A stretch of DNA of 64,000 nt from Luteitalea sp. TBR-22 (GCF_016865485.1 NZ_AP024452.1:3990501-4054500), one strand, 5' to 3'; counted from the first letter of the stretch, positions 26,029 to 35,320 are shown. Notes: generated by a model not told the origin, from the sequence alone. Translations and numbers: made by a program.

Positions 26029-28062
26029 ATGATCCTGCCTCTGCAGCAGGCCGTGCGAGCGGCGCTACGAGACACGCTGACAACACTTTACGGCCCCGAG
26101 GCCGTGCCGGCGACCCTCGTCGTCGAGACCCCGCCGACCCGCGCCCTCGGCGACCTCGCCCTGCCGTGCGCCTTCGAGCTCGCGCGTGTGCTCCGCAAGG
26201 CGCCCCGGGCGATCGCGCAGGAGATCGTCGCCGCGCTGCCTGCCATCCCGGGCGTGCGGAGCGTGCAGGCAGTCGGCGGCGGGTACATCAACGTGCATCT
26301 CGATCGCGCCGCGTTCCTGCGCACGCACCTCGGCCGGCCCGTCGCCGCCGAGGACCTGCCGGCCCGCGCCAAGACCATCGTCGAGCACACGGCCATCAAC
26401 CCGAACAAGGCGGCCCACATCGGCCACCTCCGCAACGCCATCCTCGGCGACACGATCGGCCGCCTGCTGCGCTTCCTCGGCACGCCGGTCGAGATCCAGA
26501 ACTACATCGACGACACCGGCGTGCAGGTCGCCGACGTCGTCGTCGGCTTCGAGCAGCTCGAGGGCAAGGGCCTCGACGAGGTGCGAGCGCTCGCCGCGGG
26601 CGAGAAGTTCGACTACTACTGCTGGGACCTCTACGCCCGCGTCACCGAGTGGTACGAGGCCGACCGCAGCACCCGCCTCGGGATCCGGGCGCGCACGCTG
26701 CACGCCATCGAACACGGCGAGGGCACGAGCGCCGAGATGGGGGCGGTGATCGCCGACGCCATCGTCCGCTGCCACCTGCGCACGATGGCCCGACTCGGCA
26801 TCGACTACGACCTGCTGTCGTGGGAAGGCGACATCCTGCGGCTGCAGTTCTGGGCCACGGCCTTCGACATCCTCAAGAAGAACGGCACGGTCTACCTGCA
26901 GACGGAGGGCAAGCTGAAGGGGTGCTGGGTGATGGAGATCGACGAGGACGTCGACTCCACGCTCGCCCAGGGCGAGGCCGCCGACGTCGAGGGCCCCGAG
27001 GGCGCGGACGCGGACGCCGACGGCGTCAACCCGCGCGAGAAGGTCATCGTCCGCTCCAACGGCACGGTGACCTACGTCGGCAAGGACATCGCGAACCAGT
27101 TCTGGAAGTTCGGCCTGCTCGGCAAGGACTTCGCGTACCGCCCGTTCGCCACGCGGCTGGCCGGCGACACGCTCTGGGCCACCACCACCACGGGCGGCAC
27201 CGAGCCCCATCCCGGGTTCGGCCGCGCCGGCACGGTCATCAACGTGATCGACACGCGCCAGTCGTACCTGCAGCAGTTGCTCAAGCAGGCGCTGGCGACG
27301 ATGGGGCATCGGACGCAGGCGGAGCAGTCGATTCACTTCTCGTACGAGATGGTGGCGCTCTCGCACAAGACCGCCCGTGAGCTCGGGTACGAGGCCGACG
27401 CCGACGGCAAGCCGTTCGTCGAGGTGTCGGGCCGCAAGGGCCTGGGCGTCAAGGCCGACGACCTGCTCGATCGCCTCGTCGACAAGGCCCTCGACGAGGT
27501 GCGCAAGCGCAACGCCGGGCAGTCGGAGGCCGAGGCGCGCCAGACCGCCGAGGCGATCGCGATCGCGGCGGTGCGGTACTTCATGGTGAAGTTCTCGCGC
27601 ACCAAGATCATCGCCTTCGACATCGACGAGGCGCTCAGCTTCGAGGGCGAGAGCGGGCCGTACCTGCAGTACGCGGCGGTCCGTTCAGGCAACATCCTGG
27701 CCAAGCTCCGCGAACGCGATCAGGTCGGGGAGGACACGCTGGCCGCGCGGCTGGCTTCCCTGCCCGAGGCGCACCTGATCGAGGGCGGCGAGCCGGCCGA
27801 TGCGCTGTGGGACCTCGTGCTGGCCTGCGCCCGCCTCGACGAGACCGTCGAGGCCGCCGTCCGCAGCCTCGAGCCCTCGGTGGTCGCCAAGTACGCGTTC
27901 GGGCTGGCGCAGGCGTTCAGCGGCTTCTACCACAAGTGCCCGATCCTCTCGGAAGAGCGCGAGGACGTGCGACTGTGGCGGGCCGCGGCGGTGAGCTACT
28001 TCCGCCAGCAGATGACGCGCGCGCTCGACCTCATGGGCGCCGTCGTGCCGGGGCGCATGTGA
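26029..28062 (+). CDS. argS: Arginyl-tRNA synthetase
   Basis: Class I synthetase charging tRNA-Arg (677 aa, longer than the usual 550-580). The N-terminal additional domain has GDLALPCAFELA, the HIGH motif is HIGHLRNAILGD, and the KMSK-equivalent is SGRKGLGVKADDLLD. The anticodon-binding domain ends YHKCPIL and LWRAAAVSYFRQQMTRALDLMG. It carries an insertion of Glu/Asp-rich sequence around residues 313-335 (EGPEGADADADG) before VIVRSNGTVTYVGKD. The ATG start is 24 nt after mobA. The next gene starts inside the stop (ATGTGA). Confidence 0.94.
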   Translation: MILPLQQAVRAALRDTLTTLYGPEAVPATLVVETPPTRALGDLALPCAFELARVLRKAPRAIAQEIVAALPAIPGVRSVQAVGGGYINVHLDRAAFLRTHLGRPVAAEDLPARAKTIVEHTAINPNKAAHIGHLRNAILGDTIGRLLRFLGTPVEIQNYIDDTGVQVADVVVGFEQLEGKGLDEVRALAAGEKFDYYCWDLYARVTEWYEADRSTRLGIRARTLHAIEHGEGTSAEMGAVIADAIVRCHLRTMARLGIDYDLLSWEGDILRLQFWATAFDILKKNGTVYLQTEGKLKGCWVMEIDEDVDSTLAQGEAADVEGPEGADADADGVNPREKVIVRSNGTVTYVGKDIANQFWKFGLLGKDFAYRPFATRLAGDTLWATTTTGGTEPHPGFGRAGTVINVIDTRQSYLQQLLKQALATMGHRTQAEQSIHFSYEMVALSHKTARELGYEADADGKPFVEVSGRKGLGVKADDLLDRLVDKALDEVRKRNAGQSEAEARQTAEAIAIAAVRYFMVKFSRTKIIAFDIDEALSFEGESGPYLQYAAVRSGNILAKLRERDQVGEDTLAARLASLPEAHLIEGGEPADALWDLVLACARLDETVEAAVRSLEPSVVAKYAFGLAQAFSGFYHKCPILSEEREDVRLWRAAAVSYFRQQMTRALDLMGAVVPGRM

Positions 28063-28757
28063 CCTCGCGCCCGCGTGTCGTCTACGTCCAGTGCAGTCGC
28101 GACGAGGACTACCTGAAGTCGCTCGCGGCGGTCGACGTCGAGGTGTGCGCCGTGGCGCCCGGGGACGGCGATCCGGCGCGCGCCCTGCTCGGCGCCGACG
28201 GCGTGGTGCTGGCCGGCGGTCCCGACGTCGACCCGGCCCTGTACGGCGAGGGGATCCACCCGACGTGCCGCCTGGCCGGCGACGCGCGCGACGCCTTCGA
28301 GATCGCCCTGGCGCGCCGCTGCCTGCACGACGGCGTGCCGCTGCTGGCGATCTGCCGCGGGATGCAGGTCCTGAACGTCGCTGCCGGTGGCTCGCTCATC
28401 CAGGACCTCCCGTCGCAGGTGCCCGTTGCCCTGCCGCACGCGGTGGACGACACGCTCACGACGATGGCGCACGGACTCGACGTGTTGCCGGGGACGCACC
28501 TGGCGCGCGCCGTGTCTGCAGGCATGGCCACGCAGGTCAACAGCCGGCATCACCAGGCGGCCAAGGTGATTGGCGACGGCCTGGTCGTCGCCGCGCATGC
28601 GCCTGACGGGATCGTCGAGGCGATCGAGGCCACCTCGTCGCCGTTCTGCGTCGGCGTGCAGTGGCACCCCGAGAACTTCTGGAAGACGGGCGAGTTCCTG
28701 CCGCTGTTCCGCCTGTTCGCGCTGGCCACGGAGCGCCGCGCCCTCGCACACACGTAA
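28059..28757 (+). CDS. Class I glutamine amidotransferase-like gamma-glutamyl hydrolase (peptidase C26)
   Basis: Protein of 232 aa. The nucleophile elbow is LLAICRGMQVLNVAAGG (Cys in ICRG), with VVLAGGPDVDPALYGE before it and the His-Glu pair in GVQWHPENF near the C-terminus. This pattern is that of gamma-glutamyl-gamma-aminobutyrate hydrolase (PuuD-like) enzymes, which hydrolyse gamma-glutamyl bonds in polyamine breakdown. No other polyamine gene is adjacent. GTG start overlaps the argS stop, so translation is coupled. Confidence 0.87.
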   Translation: MTSRPRVVYVQCSRDEDYLKSLAAVDVEVCAVAPGDGDPARALLGADGVVLAGGPDVDPALYGEGIHPTCRLAGDARDAFEIALARRCLHDGVPLLAICRGMQVLNVAAGGSLIQDLPSQVPVALPHAVDDTLTTMAHGLDVLPGTHLARAVSAGMATQVNSRHHQAAKVIGDGLVVAAHAPDGIVEAIEATSSPFCVGVQWHPENFWKTGEFLPLFRLFALATERRALAHT

Positions 28758-28824
28758 CTGATCGACGACGCGTGGCGCACCGCGCCGCCGAGGCGCCGTT
28801 GGCGCGCGACGCCCAGGCGATCCG

Positions 28825-30117
28825 CTACGTGCGGCGGAGGACCACCAGCGCCTCGACGTGCGCGGTGACCGGGAACATGTCGAAGACCGTCACGGTCTCG
28901 ACGGCGAGCCCCTGCGCGACGAGCACCTTGAGGTCGCGGGCCAGCGTGGCCGGGTCGCACGACACGTACGCCACCGTCGATGGGCGCGCCGCCGCGACGG
29001 CGCCGAGCGCCACCGGCGACAGCCCCGTGCGCGGCGGATCGACGATCACGCAGGCGTCGGCCAGGCGGCTCCCCTCGCCCGCGACGAACCCCTCCACGTC
29101 GCCACGCACCGCGCGCACGCGCGAGCCGAACGCCGTGGCATTGGCGACGAGATCCTCGGCGCTGATGGGGTCGCCCTCGACGCACGTCACCGCCCCGGCG
29201 CCACGGGCCGCAGCCGCGAGCCCGAACAGCCCGACCCCCGCGTAGAGATCGACGACCCGGGGCGCGTCGGCGGCCGCACCGAGCACGCGCGCAAGCAGGG
29301 CCGGCAGCAACACCCGGTTGCCCTGGAAGAACGCCGCGGCGTGGCGCGCGATGCCGGCGACAGCGTCGTCGACCTGCAGGCCGAGGGAGGTCCATGCGTC
29401 GCGCACCCGCGGGTCACCCTCGATGGTCGAGGGATGCCTGGACGAGGCCAGGGCGGCGCTGACGCCCGCGCAGTCGGGGGGCGCCCCATCGGACCACACC
29501 TCGCCATGGCGGGGCAGCGGCCGCGACAGTTCGAGGTGGACCGCGCGCCCATCCCCGCTCACCGCCTGCGTCACGAGCACGGCTTCGACGCTGGGCACGA
29601 CCTCGGGCCGCAGCCGCGCGACCACCTCCGCCGCCAGGTCCAGCAGGCCGGGCGCGAGTTGCCCGCTGGCGCCGGCATCGCACAGCGTGTGCGTGCCTTC
29701 GAGGAAGAACCCGACGCGCCGGCCCTGCACGTGCAGGCGCGCCCGCAGGCGCCAGCCCGTCGCCGGCGACGCGACGGCGTCGATGGGAGGAAGGTCGCGC
29801 AGGCCGCCGATGCGCTCGAGCGCGTCCTGCACGATGGCGCGCTTGATGTCGAGCTGTCGCGGCGCGGCGACGTGCGCGAAGACGAGTCCCCCGCAGCGTG
29901 GATCCCCGGAAGGCGTGACGCGATCCGGCGAGGGATCCAGCACGTCGACGACCCGACCGAACGCCACGCCCTTCCCCGTCTTCTCGACCAGGATCGTGGC
30001 GCGCTCTCCGGGGATGCCGCCGCTCACGAGGACCACGCGGCCATCGACCCGCGCCAGCGACCGGCCGCCGGCCACCGGCTTCTCGAGCAGCACCTCGTGC
30101 ACGTGATCCTCAGCCAT
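28825..30117 (-). CDS. TRAM-domain RNA uracil-5-methyltransferase
   Basis: SAM-dependent methyltransferase (430 aa) of the TrmA/RlmC/RlmD family, making 5-methyluridine in rRNA or tRNA. N-terminal TRAM domain (about 5-60, LARVDGRVVLVSGGIPGE), SAM site VVDLYAGVGLFGLAAA, VEGDP, the motif IVDPPRTGLSP and the catalytic Cys in VAYVSCDPATLARDL. The iron-sulfur Cys set normally found after the TRAM domain is reduced to a single RCGG. The ATG at 30117 overlaps the upstream stop by 8 nt. It is last in the valS operon. Confidence 0.9.
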   Translation of the reverse strand: MAEDHVHEVLLEKPVAGGRSLARVDGRVVLVSGGIPGERATILVEKTGKGVAFGRVVDVLDPSPDRVTPSGDPRCGGLVFAHVAAPRQLDIKRAIVQDALERIGGLRDLPPIDAVASPATGWRLRARLHVQGRRVGFFLEGTHTLCDAGASGQLAPGLLDLAAEVVARLRPEVVPSVEAVLVTQAVSGDGRAVHLELSRPLPRHGEVWSDGAPPDCAGVSAALASSRHPSTIEGDPRVRDAWTSLGLQVDDAVAGIARHAAAFFQGNRVLLPALLARVLGAAADAPRVVDLYAGVGLFGLAAAARGAGAVTCVEGDPISAEDLVANATAFGSRVRAVRGDVEGFVAGEGSRLADACVIVDPPRTGLSPVALGAVAAARPSTVAYVSCDPATLARDLKVLVAQGLAVETVTVFDMFPVTAHVEALVVLRRT

Positions 30118-30880
30118 CGATGCGCACCTGCGGCAGGCTGAAGTGCTTCCGCGCCAGGTCGCCGCGCAGTGCGGCCTCCGCCTCCCGGTACGCCGCGGCG
30201 GGCAACTGCGCGCGGTAGGCGGCCAGTTCGCGCGCGACCTGCGCGTCGACGTCCGCACGGATCGCCGCCGGCAGCGACGCCACGGCGGCGACGGTCAGCG
30301 CCGCCTCGACCGCCTGCAGGTCGGCGACGATGGACGTGCGCGCCTCGGCGCGCGCGCCACGTGCAGCGTCGAGGCGCGCGTCCACCTCGCGGATGGCCCG
30401 GTCGATGGCCTGGCGCAGGTCGGGTGGCAGTTCGGTCGCGGCGGCCACCGACGAGAGCCGCACCAGGACCCGCTCGATGTGCCTGGGCAGCGAGCGGCCA
30501 CGCGTCGCGGCCGGCTGATCGGCATCGGCGCTCACCACCTCGGAGGGCGCGGCGGCGGCAGCCGCGTGCACGCCGACGGCGCGGCGCCACTGGTCGAACG
30601 CATCGCGCACGTCGGCCTCGCAGAACTCGATCCGCACCGGGCGGCGGCGCGGTCCCTTCGCCGTGAGGCGGGTGATGGTGCGGTCCACGCCGTGCAGCGC
30701 AACGCGCAGCGGCACGCCCTCACGGGCCCAACCCGCGACCAGTTCGAAGGCAGGTCCGACAATCCGGACCAGGTGCCCGCCGTTGACGCGACAGAGGTGG
30801 GCCTCGACCGCGCGGCAGTAGGCGCCGATGTCGGTGGTGGCGTCGGCGGGCGGCGCCGCGGGCGCGTCATGACGACTCAT
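30110..30880 (-). CDS. Conserved hypothetical protein in valS operon
   Basis: 256-aa protein of unknown function. The N-terminal 110 residues contain YCRAVEAHLCRVNGGHLVRI, a small mixed domain with Trp/Arg-rich elements (GVDRTITRLTAKG, RIEFCEADVRDAFDQWRR). A low-complexity Ala/Ser linker follows, then a long helical, Ala/Arg/Asp-rich C-terminal half that could be a coiled coil. No catalytic motif is seen. Start ATG 30880 overlaps the birA stop (ATGA); its own stop overlaps the methyltransferase start. The operon position (between biotin ligase and rRNA methyltransferase) gives no clear functional clue. Confidence 0.72.
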   Translation of the reverse strand: MSRHDAPAAPPADATTDIGAYCRAVEAHLCRVNGGHLVRIVGPAFELVAGWAREGVPLRVALHGVDRTITRLTAKGPRRRPVRIEFCEADVRDAFDQWRRAVGVHAAAAAAPSEVVSADADQPAATRGRSLPRHIERVLVRLSSVAAATELPPDLRQAIDRAIREVDARLDAARGARAEARTSIVADLQAVEAALTVAAVASLPAAIRADVDAQVARELAAYRAQLPAAAYREAEAALRGDLARKHFSLPQVRIDG

Positions 30881-31848
30881 GATCGCGCGCCCTCCAGCAA
30901 CCACTCGACGTCGCCGCCGTGCACGAGCACCTCGGCCGATGCCGCGACCTGCACGCGGAGGGCACCGGCGTCGTCGATCCCGCGGGCGCGGCCACTGTGC
31001 GTCACGCCGTGATGATGCCAGCGGACTGGCGTGCCGTCGACGCTCGGCGCGGCGGCCAGCCAGGCCTCGCGCACCCGCGCCACGTCGCCGGCGGCCAGTG
31101 CCATCGTGCCGGCCGCGAGCCGCCCCAGCAGCGCCTCCACCACCTGGCTCGCCATGGCGAGCGAACCACCCGCCAGCGGACCGGCAAGCTCCTCGAGGGT
31201 GATCATCCGCGCCGCGACGTCGGGCGGCGCCTCGGCCGGACGCACGTTGATGCCGATGCCGAGCACCACGCTCCGCAGCACGCCGCCGTCGCTGGAACCC
31301 TCGGCGAGGATGCCCGCGAGCTTGCGCCACCGAGGGCCGGCGCCCTGAGGGGGCCCGCCGTGTCCGGCCGAAGCGGGAGGCGCGAAGGCGGACTCCCCTG
31401 TTCCCGAATCCCGCTTCCCGCTTCCCGCTTCTCCCCTGACCATGACGTCGTTGGGCCACTTCAGTTCGACCGGGACGTCGCAGACGTCGCGCACCGCTTC
31501 GACCACGGCGACGCCGGCCATCAGCGTGACGAGCGACGAGGCCGGCGAGGCCGGGTCCTGGCGCATGGCAGGCCAACGGTCCGGACGCAGCAACGTCGAC
31601 ACGTAGAGGCCGTGCGCCGCGGGCGAATGCCAAGCGGCGCCGCGACGGCCACGGCCGGCAGTCTGCTCCGCGGCAATCACGGTGTAGCCCTCCGGCGCGC
31701 CTTCTGCGGCGGCGCGCGCCACGTCGTCGTTGGTGGAACCGGTGGTGGCCCGCACCGACACGTGCCGCGCGAAGGCGTCGCCATGCGTGGCAGCGCGCTC
31801 GACGCCTGCACGCACCGCCTCCAGCCAGGCGTCGAGGGACGCGCTCAC
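30877..31848 (-). CDS. birA: Biotin-[acetyl-CoA carboxylase] ligase with repeat-derived insertion
   Basis: Attaches biotin to the carrier protein of carboxylases (323 aa; no DNA-binding domain). Motifs: [34 protein letters not shown] (biotin/AMP loop), KWPNDVMV and RKLAGILAEG. Between the last two, where homologues usually have only a few residues, lies an extra stretch of about 35 residues (about 138-173) encoded by 31328-31438, which includes a CCCGCTT heptamer tract and G/C-rich palindromic DNA. The reading frame is kept. GTG start overlaps the nadC stop (GTGA). Confidence 0.93.
   Translation of the reverse strand: MSASLDAWLEAVRAGVERAATHGDAFARHVSVRATTGSTNDDVARAAAEGAPEGYTVIAAEQTAGRGRRGAAWHSPAAHGLYVSTLLRPDRWPAMRQDPASPASSLVTLMAGVAVVEAVRDVCDVPVELKWPNDVMVRGEAGSGKRDSGTGESAFAPPASAGHGGPPQGAGPRWRKLAGILAEGSSDGGVLRSVVLGIGINVRPAEAPPDVAARMITLEELAGPLAGGSLAMASQVVEALLGRLAAGTMALAAGDVARVREAWLAAAPSVDGTPVRWHHHGVTHSGRARGIDDAGALRVQVAASAEVLVHGGDVEWLLEGARS
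31328..31438. repeat. Repeat-derived insertion inside birA (heptamers CCCTGTT/CCCGAAT/CCCGCTT)
   Basis: Five consecutive 7-mers starting with CCC (31396-31430: CCCTGTT, CCCGAAT, then three CCCGCTT) beside GC-rich inverted-repeat-like sequence. It is translated in frame as a Gly/Ser/Ala/Pro-rich loop. It is the only coding instance of the heptamer tracts found in gaps across the window. Confidence 0.8.
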
Positions 31849-32702
31849 GGGGCGGGCGCGATCTTGAAGCTGAGGTCGACCGCAGGCGCCGAGTGGGTCA
31901 GCGCGCCGACCGACACGAAGTCGGCGCCCGTCGCCGCGATCGCCGGGATGCGATCCAGGGTGACGCCGCCCGACACCTCGATCTGGGCGCGCCCCCTGGC
32001 GCGGCGCACCGCCTCGGCAAGCGTCGCGAGGTCCATGTTGTCGGCCAGGATGCGCGTGGCGCCTGCGCCGAGGGCGACGTCGAGTTCCTCGAGCGTGCGC
32101 ACCTCGACTTCGATGCTCATGTCGAGGCCTGCGTCGCGCATCCGCTGCAACGCCACGGCGACACCACCGGCCAGGGCGATGTGGTTGTCCTTGATCAGGA
32201 TGCCGTCGTCGAGTGCGAAGCGATGGTTCGTGCCGCCGCCCGCCCGGACGGCGTACTTCTCCAGCACGCGCAGCGTCGGCGTCGTCTTGCGCGTGTCGAG
32301 GATGGTGAGCGAGGAGCCGGCGGCGGCTTCCACGTAGCGGCGCGTCACGGTGGCGATGCCGGACATGCGCTGCAGGTAGTTGAGGGCCGTCCGCTCGGCG
32401 GTGAGCAGCGCGCGCGCCCGTCCGGTGACCTCGGCCACCAGCGTACCGGCGGGACACCAGGCCCCGTCGTCGTGGTGACGGACCATCGTCGACGCGGGAT
32501 CGAGCTGCAGGAACGTCTCCTCGGCGACGTCGAGCCCGGCGATCACGCAGTCCTGCTTGGCCAGCAACCGACCGACGCCACGCTGGTGCTCCTCGATGGT
32601 CCCCTCGGTGGTCGCATCGCCCCAACCGAGGTCCTCGGCCAGGGCGCGGCGCACGAGTTCGCGGTAGAGCGCGCGATCGAGGGGCACCGGAGGCGACGTC
32701 AC
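31845..32702 (-). CDS. nadC: Nicotinate-nucleotide pyrophosphorylase (carboxylating)
   Basis: Quinolinate phosphoribosyltransferase (285 aa) of NAD synthesis. Sequence elements: EDLGWGDATTEGTI at the N-terminus, TALNYLQRMSGIAT, LDTRKTTPTLRVLEKYAV (substrate-binding Arg/Lys), GGGTNHRFALDDGILIKDNH, VEVRTLEEL, MDL and EVSGGVTLDRI. All active-site stretches are complete. GTG start overlaps the valS stop; its stop overlaps birA, so the three genes are translationally linked. No nadA or nadB gene is in the window. Confidence 0.95.
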   Translation of the reverse strand: MTSPPVPLDRALYRELVRRALAEDLGWGDATTEGTIEEHQRGVGRLLAKQDCVIAGLDVAEETFLQLDPASTMVRHHDDGAWCPAGTLVAEVTGRARALLTAERTALNYLQRMSGIATVTRRYVEAAAGSSLTILDTRKTTPTLRVLEKYAVRAGGGTNHRFALDDGILIKDNHIALAGGVAVALQRMRDAGLDMSIEVEVRTLEELDVALGAGATRILADNMDLATLAEAVRRARGRAQIEVSGGVTLDRIPAIAATGADFVSVGALTHSAPAVDLSFKIAPAP

Positions 32703-35299
32703 GCGCCGACCTCCTTCGGGCTCGGCTCGAGCTCGCCGAGTTCGACCGTCGCCGTGCGGGCCTCGCCCTCGCTGGTGCGCACCTGCTGCACGAACCCCGA
32801 GGCCGCGACGTCGGTGCGCGCCGCCTCGAAGGCCGCCAGATCGGCCGCCGGCGCCGTGACGTGGAAGTCCACCACGGGCGTGCGGAGCGGCTTCTTCGCC
32901 TCGGACTTGGTGCGGCGGATCTCGCCGAGCGCCCAGGATGCCATCGCGAGGGCCTCCTCGCCGGCCGCGTCGCCCGCCCCGCCGAGCGACGCCAGCACGC
33001 CGTCGGCCGAGGGCCACGCCGCGCGATGCACCGACCCCTCCTTCCACCACGACCACACTTCCTCGGTGACGTAGGGCAGGAACGGCGCGAACAGCCGCAG
33101 CAGCGTGTCGAGCACCACGAGCATGGCGGCGTTGGCCGACGCCTGGCCCTCGGTGCCGAGGTCGCCATAGCGGCGCGCCTTCACGAGCTCGAGATAGTTG
33201 TCGCAGAAGTCCCAGAAGAACTGCTCGGAGCGCTCGAGGGCCCGCGTGTAGTTGTAGTCCTCGAGGTCCTGCGTGGCCTCGCCGACCAGCGCCGCCAGGC
33301 GCGTCAGCAGGCCGCGATCGACCGCCGCGGTGATGGCACCGGTCGGCTCGGTGCGGGCCAGCGCGAACTTGGCCGCGTTGAGCAGCTTCATGGCGAGCCG
33401 ACGGCCGACCCGCATCTGGCCCGTGTCGAAGGCCGTGTCGGCGCCCGGCCGGCCGCTGGCCGCCCAGTAACGCACCGCGTCGGAGCCGTGCTCCTCGAGC
33501 AGGCCCATCGGCGTCACCACGTTGCCCTTCGACTTGGACATCTTCTTGCGGTCGGGATCGAGCACCCAGCCGGAGATCGCCGCGTGCTTCCAGGGCAGCA
33601 CGTCGTGGCCGAGGTGGGCGCGCAGCACCGTCGAGAAGAGCCACGTGCGGATGATGTCGTGGGCCTGCGGGCGCAGGTCCAGCGGGAACACGCGCCCGAA
33701 GAAGTCCTCGTCGTCGCCCCACTGCGCCACGATCTGCGGCGTCAGCGAGGACGTCGCCCACGTGTCCATCACGTCGGGGTCGCCCACGAAGCCGCCCGGC
33801 ACGCCACGCTGCGCGGCGTCGTAGCCGGGCGGCACGTCGGTCGACGGGTCCATCGGCAGCTGTGCCTCGGAGGGCAGGATCGGCTGGTCGTAGCGCACCG
33901 TGCCGTCCGGCGCGATCGGGTACCACACGGGGAACGGCACGCCGAAGAAGCGCTGCCGCGAGATGCACCAGTCGCCGTTCAGGCCCTCGACCCAGTTCTC
34001 GAAGCGCGCCCGCATGTAGGACGGGTGCCACTCGAGCTCGCGGCCGCGCGCGATGAGCGCGTCGCGGTGCGGCATCGTGCGGATGAACCACTGTCGGCTC
34101 GTGACGATCTCGAGCGGGCGATCGCCCTTCTCGAAGAACTTCACCGCGTGCGTGATCGGCCGCGGCTCGCCGATCAGGTCGCCCGACTCCTTGAGCTGCT
34201 CGACCAGCCGCGTCCGGGCCTGCGACGCGCCACGCCCCACCAGCGGCGCATACGCGGCCTCGGCGCGCGCCACGTCCACCGACGGCCACTGCTCGCTGCC
34301 GAAGACAATCGGGCGCAGCGTGCCGTTGGCCTCGATGATCGAGCGCACCGGCAGGTTCAGCTCACGCCACCAGATCACGTCGGTGAGGTCGCCGAACGTG
34401 CAGATCATCGCGATGCCGGTGCCCTTCTCGGGATCGGCGAGATGGTGCGGCCGAATCGGCACCTTGACGCCGAACAGCGGCGAGATCACCTCGGTGCCGA
34501 ACAGCGGCTGGTAGCGGGCGTCGTCGGGATGCGCGACGAGGGCGACGCAGGCGGGGATCAGCTCCGGGCGGGTCGTGTCGATCTCGACGAAGCCCTGGCC
34601 GTCGGCGCGCGCGAACCGGATCTTGTGGTACGCGCCGGGCATCTGCCGGTCCTCGAGCTCGGCCTGCGCGACGGCGGTGCGGAAGTCCACGTCCCACAGC
34701 GTCGGCGCCTCGAGCTGGTAGGCCTGGCCCTTCTCGAGCAGGCGGAGGAACGCCAGCTGCGAGATCTTCTGCGCCCGCTTGCCGATGGTCGCGTAGGTCA
34801 TCGACCAGTCCACCGACAGGCCGAGGTACCTCCAGAGGTGCTCGAAGGCCTTCTCGTCCTCTTCGGTCAGGCGCGTGCAGAGCTCGATGAAGTTCGGCCG
34901 CGACACCGAGATCGGCTGCTTGCCCGGCGTGGCCGGCGGCTCGAAGGCGGGCTCGTACGGCAGCGACGGATCGCAGCGCACGCCGTAGTAGTTCTGGACG
35001 CGACGCTCGGTGGGCAGGCCGTTGTCGTCCCAGCCCATCGGGTAGCAGACGGCGAAGCCCCGCATCCGCTTGTAGCGGGCGATGGCGTCGGTGTGCGTGT
35101 AGGAGAAGACGTGCCCCACGTGCAGCGAGCCGCTGACCGTCGGGGGCGGCGTGTCGATGGCGTAGACCTCCTCGCGCGGGCGCGTCCGGTCGAACCGGTA
35201 GACGCCTTCCGCCTCCCACCGGGCTTGCCATTTCGCTTCGAGGCCCTCGAGGGCCGGCTTCTCGGGAACACGGTAGGACGGGGACGACGCCTCGGACAT
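32699..35299 (-). CDS. valS: Valyl-tRNA synthetase, short (actinobacterial/rickettsial-type)
   Basis: Class I synthetase (866 aa) charging tRNA-Val. HIGH-type motif GSLHVGHVFSYTHTD, editing domain with TTRPELIPACVALVAHP, catalytic DWCISRQRFFG and KMSKSKGNVV. The N-terminal WDDNGLPTERRVQNYYG is characteristic of the shorter ValRS type that lacks the long C-terminal coiled coil found in E. coli. Start ATG 35299; the upstream 67 bp hold a 24-bp perfect palindrome. It heads an overlapping five-gene chain (valS-nadC-birA-hypothetical-RNA methyltransferase). Confidence 0.95.
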   Translation of the reverse strand: MSEASSPSYRVPEKPALEGLEAKWQARWEAEGVYRFDRTRPREEVYAIDTPPPTVSGSLHVGHVFSYTHTDAIARYKRMRGFAVCYPMGWDDNGLPTERRVQNYYGVRCDPSLPYEPAFEPPATPGKQPISVSRPNFIELCTRLTEEDEKAFEHLWRYLGLSVDWSMTYATIGKRAQKISQLAFLRLLEKGQAYQLEAPTLWDVDFRTAVAQAELEDRQMPGAYHKIRFARADGQGFVEIDTTRPELIPACVALVAHPDDARYQPLFGTEVISPLFGVKVPIRPHHLADPEKGTGIAMICTFGDLTDVIWWRELNLPVRSIIEANGTLRPIVFGSEQWPSVDVARAEAAYAPLVGRGASQARTRLVEQLKESGDLIGEPRPITHAVKFFEKGDRPLEIVTSRQWFIRTMPHRDALIARGRELEWHPSYMRARFENWVEGLNGDWCISRQRFFGVPFPVWYPIAPDGTVRYDQPILPSEAQLPMDPSTDVPPGYDAAQRGVPGGFVGDPDVMDTWATSSLTPQIVAQWGDDEDFFGRVFPLDLRPQAHDIIRTWLFSTVLRAHLGHDVLPWKHAAISGWVLDPDRKKMSKSKGNVVTPMGLLEEHGSDAVRYWAASGRPGADTAFDTGQMRVGRRLAMKLLNAAKFALARTEPTGAITAAVDRGLLTRLAALVGEATQDLEDYNYTRALERSEQFFWDFCDNYLELVKARRYGDLGTEGQASANAAMLVVLDTLLRLFAPFLPYVTEEVWSWWKEGSVHRAAWPSADGVLASLGGAGDAAGEEALAMASWALGEIRRTKSEAKKPLRTPVVDFHVTAPAADLAAFEAARTDVAASGFVQQVRTSEGEARTATVELGELEPSPKEVGA

Positions 35300-35320
35300 C
35301 ACCCGACGATCGTAGGGGGT

